Shown piece after piece: positions 22,351-27,589 of a stretch of 27,589 nt of DNA. The number at the start of each line of letters is the position of its first letter. Position 1 is the stretch's first letter. Made by a program: the position numbers and the translations under genes. The notes beneath the pieces are model-generated. The model had not been told where the DNA came from and did not search any database. It worked only from the letters and a program-made list of their open reading frames with translations. Source of the DNA: UBA9732 sp003456855. GTDB lineage: Bacteria > Spirochaetota > Spirochaetia > Sphaerochaetales > Sphaerochaetaceae. The DNA lies in assembly GCA_946626785.1 (NCBI GenBank), contig CAMOUY010000018.1:1-27589 (forward strand), read 5' to 3'.

Positions 22351-23619
22351 ATGAAACGAACGCTTTACCCGGCCTCCATCTGGGGGCAGGTTGAAATACC
22401 GGCTTCCAAGAGCCAGACTATACATGCACTTCTGATCGCGCTTTTCGCCAGAGGTGTAAGCACAATCACAAACCCTCTCATCTGTGCCGACACAGAGGCC
22501 TGCATGGACTTCTGCACGAAGCTCGGCGCAAAGCTGACATACAGCGACAGGACACTGGTGATAGACTCGACGAACCTCACGCCAAGGGACGGCATAGAGG
22601 TGGACTGCAAGAACAGCGGAACCACCCTGTACTTCGCAACAGCCCTGAGCTGCGCACTCGGCAACGAGATCTCCTTCACGGGTGATGAATCCCTGAAGAG
22701 AAGACCTGCAAGGCCTCTTCTCTCAAGCCTCCATGACCTTGGAGCCAATGTTGATCGGGATGCAGACACGGCCCCGTACAGTGTGTGCGGCCCGCTCTTG
22801 GGAGGCCACACCAGCATCAGGTGCATGACAGGACAGTACCTTACCGCCCTGCTTCTGGCCTCCCCGCTAGCAAAGCAGACCACAACCATAGATGTCCATC
22901 TCCTTCAGGAGAAGACATCGGTCAGAATGACGGAGAAGTGGCTTGAAACACAGGATATAAAGTTCTTCCGCGATGACAACATGAAGCACTACACCATAGG
23001 TGGAGGCCAGAGCTACAAGCCTCTTCAGAAGGATATAAACGGAGACTTCTCTCTTGCAGCCTTCTTCCTCTGTGCAGCGGCCATGACGGGAAGCACAATA
23101 ACAATCACACGTCTGGATCCGAAGAGCTCCCAGGCTGACAGGGACATCCTCCCGATTCTCAAGAGGATGGGCTGCGTCATAAGAAGCGATGGCCACAGCG
23201 TCACCCTGACAGGTCCGACCTCAAGGCTCAAGGCAACCGATGTTGATATGAGAGGCATTCAGGACCTCCTGCCTGCACTGGCTGTTACTGCCTGCTTTGC
23301 CTCAGGACCAGTTAAGCTAATCAATGTATCCCATTCAGTGGTAAAGGGCACAAAAGAAAGGTCATCCACCATTGCGCAGGCCATCAATTCTCTTGGAGGC
23401 CAGGCTCAGGTTCTCAGGGATTCGATTATCATCTACCCTATTCAGGCCTTTAGCGGAGCCGACTGTGTGGACAGCTACGGAGACCCGAGAGTCGCCATGG
23501 CGATGGCACTTGCATCACTCAAGTGCACAAAACCTCTGACTATTGAAGGATGTGAGTGTCTGGACTCGACCTTCCCCTCTTTCTTTGATAAGTTCAACAG
23601 TGTATCATTAGCCCATTAA
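22351..23619 (+). CDS. aroA: EPSP synthase-like protein (AroA fold) with altered active site
   Basis: 422 residues spanning the whole EPSP synthase fold: 3-phosphoshikimate 1-carboxyvinyltransferase, sixth step of the shikimate pathway. Present: Lys-Ser of the N-terminal loop (PASKSQTI), NSGTT, LKRRPARPL, GQYLTALLLASPLA, GDFSLAAFFLCAAA, the mid-loop Asp (IQDLLPALA), and FPSFF near the end. By eye against E. coli AroA several ligand contacts differ: R27 is His, R100 is Tyr, S169-S170 are Thr-Gly, H385 is Pro and K411 is Ser. It may be a divergent enzyme or no longer make EPSP. The ATG at 22351 is chosen because the longer frame from 22228 runs into rimO. Followed by two genes with 7-10 bp gaps. 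Confidence 0.85.
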   Translation: MKRTLYPASIWGQVEIPASKSQTIHALLIALFARGVSTITNPLICADTEACMDFCTKLGAKLTYSDRTLVIDSTNLTPRDGIEVDCKNSGTTLYFATALSCALGNEISFTGDESLKRRPARPLLSSLHDLGANVDRDADTAPYSVCGPLLGGHTSIRCMTGQYLTALLLASPLAKQTTTIDVHLLQEKTSVRMTEKWLETQDIKFFRDDNMKHYTIGGGQSYKPLQKDINGDFSLAAFFLCAAAMTGSTITITRLDPKSSQADRDILPILKRMGCVIRSDGHSVTLTGPTSRLKATDVDMRGIQDLLPALAVTACFASGPVKLINVSHSVVKGTKERSSTIAQAINSLGGQAQVLRDSIIIYPIQAFSGADCVDSYGDPRVAMAMALASLKCTKPLTIEGCECLDSTFPSFFDKFNSVSLAH

Positions 23620-23628
23620 GGAGATGAC

Positions 23629-24084
23629 ATGTACAAGATAGCATGCACACAAGCCTGCCTTGAGCAGGCCAATAGATTGTCGGGTCTCATCGGCAACAGC
23701 GAGGTCGTCCTTATGGAGGACATCATCAGGGACCCTGAGAGCCTTGGGAACTTCTACGAGATGGGTCTTGTCTTCGAGAGAAAGGACAAGGGACTGCCGG
23801 AGACAGTGATCTCCTTCATCAACGATGTCCTTGGAAACTACGACCTCACGAACCTTGACCACCTGTTCTCTGTCTGTGTATGTGACAAGCCCTACCATGC
23901 ACTAAAGATGGTGGAGAAGCTCTGTGCAAGAATCGGCTGTGCACCAAGCTTCAGTGGCATCTACCCGGAGGAATCCGGTCTTGCAGCCTTTGTGGACCAG
24001 ATCAGAGGTGGAGACATCCAGCTTGCAAAGGGCTCCTTCGGTACAACCTTCTACATGAAGTCTCACGGACTGAAGACAAAGTGA
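23629..24084 (+). CDS. Small protein, possibly flavodoxin-like fold
   Basis: 151 residues, soluble, preceded by TAAGGAG. The middle part (MGLVFERKDKGLPETVISFIN, then FSVCVCDKPYHALKMVEKLC) resembles strands 2-4 and the intervening helices of flavodoxin-like proteins, where G-hydrophobic-P-x-Y...LP is usual. The phosphate-binding loop of true flavodoxins is not evident at the N-terminus. Six cysteines are present. I do not recognise a specific family. It lies between the aroA-like gene and the CPBP protease with short gaps, so it is probably part of that operon. Confidence 0.6.
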   Translation: MYKIACTQACLEQANRLSGLIGNSEVVLMEDIIRDPESLGNFYEMGLVFERKDKGLPETVISFINDVLGNYDLTNLDHLFSVCVCDKPYHALKMVEKLCARIGCAPSFSGIYPEESGLAAFVDQIRGGDIQLAKGSFGTTFYMKSHGLKTK

Positions 24085-24091
24085 GGCCCCG

Positions 24092-24943
24092 ATGAAGGAA
24101 CAGAAGATCAAATCACCTATGTATGGGAAGGAGAAGATGGGAAGACTGGTCAAATGGTTCTTCGGTTTGCCGCTCATCTTCGTACTCTACTTCACAGTCT
24201 CGTTGATCATGCCCACCGCAGCCTCAGGCTCAAGGCAGATCATGATTCTTAACATACTCAGCTACCTGGTCTTCATCATGGTCACCATAGTTGTGGTCAC
24301 AAAGTTCCTTGGCTTCCCTTTCAAGAAGATGGTCAACCAGAGCGGCTACTTCAACTACGGCTTCTTCCTTGTCGGACTGATCACCATGTTCGTTCTGGGA
24401 GCAGGCACAACCTTTGTCTGGATGGCCTTCAGACCGGACAGCTTCAAGTTCACAATGGGACCGGACTTTGCCCTGGATGCCCTTCTCTCTCTGGTTCTGG
24501 TTGTCTGTGCAGCCTTTCTGGAAGAGGTCCTGTGCAGATCATATATAGCTTATTTCCGCACTGATGAGATGGAGACAAGACCTCGTTACAAACTTGTCTA
24601 CTGTCTTGCCTCAGCTGCAGTCTTCACGATTTTCCACTTCCAGAACCCTGAGGTCAAAGGCTCTCAGGCCGTCTACTCGATGATCTTCTACTTCATCATG
24701 GGATTCGCCATGATGGCTATCACACTGAAGACAAAGGGCATAGAGGCTGCACTTGGAATCCACATCGCGAACAATCTGGTCAACGCCTGGATCTTCACCT
24801 ATCCGAACGCCGCTCTGACAACCAACGCCCTCTTCACACACTATGACAACATAGGGCCTATGATGCTTGTCCAGGCGGTTCTATGCATCCTGGCCAGCAG
24901 TTTCGCCGTCTCTGTATCCTCTCGTAAAATCGTCAATGAATGA
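24092..24943 (+). CDS. CPBP-family intramembrane metalloprotease
   Basis: 283 residues with about eight predicted membrane helices. The three signature motifs of the CAAX-protease/bacteriocin-processing (Abi) family are present: E-E-x-x-x-R in FLEEVLCRS (about residues 144-149), F-x-x-x-H in FTIFH (about 182) and H-x-x-x-N in HIANNL (about 224). These form a di-metal or Glu/His active site inside the membrane. Substrate unknown; family members process peptides or prenylated proteins and some give bacteriocin immunity. GAGG lies 5 nt before the ATG. The last 63 bp overlap the oppositely transcribed endonuclease gene. Confidence 0.9.
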   Translation: MKEQKIKSPMYGKEKMGRLVKWFFGLPLIFVLYFTVSLIMPTAASGSRQIMILNILSYLVFIMVTIVVVTKFLGFPFKKMVNQSGYFNYGFFLVGLITMFVLGAGTTFVWMAFRPDSFKFTMGPDFALDALLSLVLVVCAAFLEEVLCRSYIAYFRTDEMETRPRYKLVYCLASAAVFTIFHFQNPEVKGSQAVYSMIFYFIMGFAMMAITLKTKGIEAALGIHIANNLVNAWIFTYPNAALTTNALFTHYDNIGPMMLVQAVLCILASSFAVSVSSRKIVNE

Positions 24944-25972
24944 ATTGACCTTGATCTTGTACTGACTGAGGTTCACATACAGGAAATACTGCACCTTCTC
25001 CCAGAGGTTCTCAGGCTGTCTGTCGGACACCGTTGAGTTCTCTGTGTATGTAGCATTGTTGAGGTCATAGCCGTACTTTCTCGCGGTCTTGCTTCTATTG
25101 AACTCGCTCAGATCCCAGATCTCAGGCTCGCACTGGGCCTCTAGAATCTTCTCCTCAGCATCGTCCAGAGCCGGGAATAAGTCTATGTTGGTCAGAGCCT
25201 CGACATAGTCGACGGAGACTGCGAAGGTCTTCAAGCTCCCCTTGTCATCCTGGTGAAGAACAAAGCCGATGGCCTTGTGCTCATCGCCGTAGTAATCGAG
25301 GATCACCTTGTAGTAGGCATTCGGGACGGAGACCTTGTTGCTTCCGATGGTCTCGTAAGGGCCATCTGTCAGTACAGGTCCGGTCACGACGCAGATCTCG
25401 CTGTTCTGTGCTGCCATGGTCCTGACAGCTGATTCAAGATCGAGCCATATACCAGCATTGAAGGCGTGGGTCTGAGGACTCATGTTGGACAGGTAGAAGG
25501 AATCGAACATCGCCTTCTCCGACCAGGCCTGGTCCGCTGCTGGACAGAGATGCCCCCTGTCATAGCCGCTTCCTCTGTAGTCCTCCAAGGTGGCGCTGCC
25601 TGTAGGAATCGAAGGGTCCTCCATGAAGTTGTCCTCCCTGGATGCCTCGGATGCAAACACTTCATCGGCTGTAAGGAGATATGCAACCCAAAATGGCTGT
25701 TCATGCTCCTCGCTGTAGCTGAGAGTATAGCCTGTGTGCTGGACGATTATGTCGTCTTTTGAGTAGGCCGGAATGGCAAGCTCCTCGGAGACCGAGTCGA
25801 ACACAAGGGCAGATTTGAGAGGATTCTCTGTAGGTGTCAGGAAATAGAGTGCAACAATCAGTGCAATTATGACAAGGATCCAAATCAAAGGATGCTTCTT
25901 CGCTGATTTCCTGGCCGCTTTCTTCGTTTCGGAGACGGCCTTCTTAACAAATTTGTCGTTGTTGGATGCCAT
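24881..25972 (-). CDS. Membrane-anchored DNA/RNA non-specific endonuclease
   Basis: 363 residues. A basic cytoplasmic N-terminus is followed by one membrane helix (about 29-47), then a 220-residue Endonuclease_NS domain of the Serratia nuclease/EndoG type. The catalytic DRGH (about residue 137) and the metal-site segment SNMSPQ...FN-GIW-DLE are intact. The active domain should face the periplasm, where it could degrade environmental DNA for nutrient salvage or uptake. The C-terminal 70 residues have no recognised domain. TATAAT (25984-25979) ends 6 bp before the ATG with no ribosome binding site. The 3' end overlaps the CPBP gene tail to tail. Confidence 0.93.
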   Translation of the reverse strand: MASNNDKFVKKAVSETKKAARKSAKKHPLIWILVIIALIVALYFLTPTENPLKSALVFDSVSEELAIPAYSKDDIIVQHTGYTLSYSEEHEQPFWVAYLLTADEVFASEASREDNFMEDPSIPTGSATLEDYRGSGYDRGHLCPAADQAWSEKAMFDSFYLSNMSPQTHAFNAGIWLDLESAVRTMAAQNSEICVVTGPVLTDGPYETIGSNKVSVPNAYYKVILDYYGDEHKAIGFVLHQDDKGSLKTFAVSVDYVEALTNIDLFPALDDAEEKILEAQCEPEIWDLSEFNRSKTARKYGYDLNNATYTENSTVSDRQPENLWEKVQYFLYVNLSQYKIKVNSFIDDFTRGYRDGETAGQDA

Positions 25973-25978
25973 ATCTGG

Positions 25979-25984
25979 ATTATA
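25979..25984 (-). promoter_or_regulatory. -10 box giving a leaderless endonuclease mRNA
   Basis: Minus-strand TATAAT, then CCAGAT, then the ATG. No convincing -35 box. Confidence 0.65.
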
Positions 25985-26013
25985 GGCAATTTGAAGACCT
26001 TGAGAAAGTATCC

Positions 26014-26042
26014 TTGAAAAGAAGAATGAAACAATGTAGAAT
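26014..26042 (+). promoter_or_regulatory. Promoter of tRNA-Gly
   Basis: TTGAAA (26014-26019), 17-bp spacer, TAGAAT (26037-26042), 12 bp before the tRNA. Confidence 0.8.
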
Positions 26043-26054
26043 CGTTTCAGTAAT

Positions 26055-26125
26055 GCGGCATTAGCACATCGGTAGTGCGCGAGCTTCCCAAGCTTGTGAG
26101 GCGGGTCCGACTCCCGTATGCCGCT
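26055..26125 (+). tRNA. tRNA-Gly (CCC anticodon)
   Basis: 71-nt cloverleaf: acceptor GCGGCAT/ATGCCGC, D stem GCAC/GTGC, anticodon stem CGAGC/GCTTG with loop TTCCCAA, T stem GCGGG/CCCGT (one G-U) with loop TCCGACT. As in the initiator tRNA of this window, T-loop position 55 is C instead of U. CCA is not encoded. It decodes GGG. Confidence 0.95.
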
Positions 26126-26128
26126 TAG

Positions 26129-26168
26129 AAAAGCTCATGAGTACCGCTAGGTATTTATGAGCTTTTTT
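26129..26168 (+). terminator. Intrinsic terminator of tRNA-Gly
   Basis: 10-bp stem AAAAGCTCAT (26129-26138) / ATGAGCTTTT (26157-26166) with an inner TACC/GGTA hairpin and six T. Confidence 0.93.
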
Positions 26169-26179
26169 ATTCTGTTGTA

Positions 26180-26225
26180 GGGAGTCGGAACGAGCGACGG
26201 CCATTGGCCGGGAAAAGGCTCCGGT
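26180..26225. repeat. REP-like element after tRNA-Gly
   Basis: Begins with GGGAGTCGGA (26180-26189), the exact reverse complement of T-arm bases 26106-26115 of the adjacent tRNA, followed by GAGCGAC and the hairpin GGCC-ATT-GGCC (about 26199-26209). Layout resembles 4112-4164 after the initiator tRNA. Confidence 0.55.
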
Positions 26226-26233
26226 GGAGCGTT

Positions 26234-26581
26234 TTCAGCGAAGGCGGTGCCACCCTCTCAGGCGGGGAGAAGCAGAGGATCTCCATAGCCCGTGCTATCC
26301 TGAAGGACGCCCCGATCATCATCCTGGACGAGGCCACTGCCAATGTGGACCCAGAGAATGAGGACAAGCTCACAGCGGCCTTCTCTGCCTTGACACAGGA
26401 CAAGACGGTCATCATGGTCGCCCACAGGCTCAAGACCATACGTGATGCTGACAAGATCGTGGTCTTCGAAGGTGGAAAGATCACCGAAGGAAGACATGAT
26501 GACCTTCTGGAGAGCAATGCAAAGTACAGGAATTTCATCAAGCTGAGAGAAGAGGCGGCAGCCTGGAGACTTCAGTCCTGA
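26234..26581 (+). pseudogene. Truncated ABC exporter ATPase (C-terminal remnant)
   Basis: About 115 residues of an ABC exporter nucleotide-binding domain, from just before the signature (EGGATLSGGEKQR) through Walker B (IIILDEATANVD), the H-loop (VAHRLKTI) and the C-terminus. Walker A, the Q-loop and the whole membrane domain are missing, and what precedes is the tRNA terminator and a REP-like hairpin. An ORF from 26204 exists but its first residues do not match the family and no ribosome binding site is seen. Deletion up to the tRNA, or capture of a fragment, is the likely history. It is not closely similar in sequence to the two exporters at the start of the window. Confidence 0.85.
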
Positions 26582-26613
26582 TTATCCAAGAGAGTTATGA
26601 AGCCTTGGCTTCT

Positions 26614-26647
26614 GGGAGGATCGGGTTTTCCGGTCCTCCCCTTTTTT
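26614..26647 (+). terminator. Intrinsic terminator after the ABC remnant
   Basis: 11-bp stem (26614-26624 with 26630-26640, one G-U) plus T6. A perfect 14-bp palindrome GAAGCC-TT-GGCTTC lies just upstream (about 26600-26613). Its survival suggests the ABC gene was once a full transcription unit. Confidence 0.9.
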
Positions 26648-26660
26648 ATCTTTTTGATTT

Positions 26661-27589
26661 CTAGAAGTTGAGTTTCCTCTTCTCCTTCTTGAAGAAGAAC
26701 AAGGTCATAATCAGGGCGAAGACTTCGGCGATCATGAAGGAGAACCATACTGCATCAAGGCCGAAGAGCCTTCCCAGAAGCCATGCTGACGGGATCAGAA
26801 AGCCGAGCTGTCTTATGATTGACTGGATCATGCTCAGGTATCCGTCTCCCATCGCCTGGAACAGGGATCCCAGCATGATGGAGATTGCGGCAAGCGGGAA
26901 CGTCAGGGCTATCCTTCTAAGGGCCACCTCACCTATCGCCTTAAGCGCATCAGAGGCGTTGAACAGAGACAGAAGCGCATCAGGGAAAATCATGAACACC
27001 AGGGCTCCAAGGGTCATGTAGCTGAAGGCGAACGTAAGTCCGAGCTTCAGGGTCTTCATCATCCTGGCCCTGTTCTTGGCTCCGTAGTTGTAGCCAAGAA
27101 TCGGCATCATCCCACTGTTCATTCCAAAGACAGGCATGAAAACAAAGGACTGAAGCTTAAAATAAATGCCGAAAACAGTAGTCGCAAGCACATTGTAGGC
27201 AATCAGAATGCCGTTCATCAGACTTACCATTATAGTTCCGATGCCCTGCATTATGATTGATGGAAGACCGACTTCCAGGATATCCTTCGAAGAGTCCTTG
27301 TGGATCCTTGGCTTCAGGAGCTTGATGTTCACATAGCTGTTTCTCTTCATGTAGAAGATGCCAAGGATCATCGAGAAGATCTGGCCTGCAACCGTTGCGT
27401 AGGCGGCTCCGGCGATTCCCAGTCTCGGAAAGCCAAGGTAGCCGAAGATCAGGATCGGGTCGAAGATAATGTTGAAGATGGCTCCGCTTGCCTGGATGAT
27501 CATTGGATGGAAGGTGTCGCCAGTGGCCTGCAGGGCCTTCTCCGAGTAGATGCTGACGAAGACTCCTATTGAGATCATCAGACAGATTC
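26661..27589 (-). CDS. MATE-family efflux transporter (5' truncated by window)
   Basis: At least 309 residues; the frame is open to the right edge, so the ATG at 27578 is internal and roughly a third of the protein is missing. MATE features seen: helix segment ending ALQATGDTFHPM, FDPILIFG, GIAGAAYATVAGQ, the second-half start GLPSIIMQGIG, and GMMPILGYNYGAKN. These inner-membrane antiporters use sodium or proton gradients to expel cationic drugs or metabolites. The basic C-terminal tail (KKEKRKLNF) is cytoplasmic. It converges with the ABC remnant. Confidence 0.94.
   Translation of the reverse strand, partial: ICLMISIGVFVSIYSEKALQATGDTFHPMIIQASGAIFNIIFDPILIFGYLGFPRLGIAGAAYATVAGQIFSMILGIFYMKRNSYVNIKLLKPRIHKDSSKDILEVGLPSIIMQGIGTIMVSLMNGILIAYNVLATTVFGIYFKLQSFVFMPVFGMNSGMMPILGYNYGAKNRARMMKTLKLGLTFAFSYMTLGALVFMIFPDALLSLFNASDALKAIGEVALRRIALTFPLAAISIMLGSLFQAMGDGYLSMIQSIIRQLGFLIPSAWLLGRLFGLDAVWFSFMIAEVFALIMTLFFFKKEKRKLNF

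Overview
The window (27.6 kb) reads as chromosome of a diderm bacterium, most likely a spirochaete close to Sphaerochaeta or Treponema. This assignment is an inference from the family of Met-Lys-Lys signal-peptide, C-terminal-Phe beta-barrel proteins, the rplM-rpsI-recX order, the TrkA-TrkH pair, paired ABC exporters, and tRNA genes without an encoded CCA. No rRNA or other species marker is present, so it cannot be made firmer. Housekeeping genes favour C-ending codons. The stretch from about 9.1 to 10.9 kb, holding an AAA/DUF4143 ATPase, and the 15.9-16.8 kb gene are visibly more AT-rich and look like accessory DNA.

Layout. 1-2662: end of one ABC exporter half and a complete second half, which together form a heterodimeric exporter with one degenerate ATP site. 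2767-3631 (minus): two tandem small heat-shock proteins behind a sigma-54-type promoter. 3992-4064: initiator tRNA-Met with terminator, followed by an unusual repeat zone (36-bp tandem repeats containing a piece of the tRNA, then a 9-bp degenerate repeat). 4403-7906: small envelope protein, then trkA-trkH for potassium uptake. 8053-9117: IS110-family transposase. 9137-10438 (minus): AAA/DUF4143 ATPase. 10577-14129: two homologous structured repeats in inverted orientation bracketing two tandem paralogous outer-membrane proteins. 14203-15738: a paired-hairpin element and a third outer-membrane protein (minus). 15905-18181 (minus): a UPF0158-GNAT fusion, recX, rpsI and rplM, with a repeat-bearing rplM leader. 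18430-22253 (minus): pcrA-type helicase and rimO. 22351-24943: an aroA-like gene with altered active-site residues, a flavodoxin-like protein and a CPBP membrane protease. 24881-25972 (minus): membrane-anchored DNA/RNA endonuclease overlapping the protease gene tail to tail. 26055-26125: tRNA-Gly(CCC), terminator, REP-like hairpin and a truncated ABC ATPase remnant. 26661-27589 (minus): MATE transporter cut by the window edge.

No obvious large defence or biosynthetic system is present. The most interesting signals lie outside the coding regions: (1) the inverted pair of roughly 260-320 nt RNA-like elements around the outer-membrane protein pair; (2) several operon-leading genes whose predicted transcription start falls on or within a few bases of the ATG, implying leaderless mRNAs, while porins, ribosomal proteins, sHsps and the transposase keep Shine-Dalgarno leaders; (3) tRNA-proximal repeats built from T-arm sequence after both tRNA genes; (4) C at position 55 in both tRNAs; (5) the sigma-54 promoter before the heat-shock operon. 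All alignments were made by eye.
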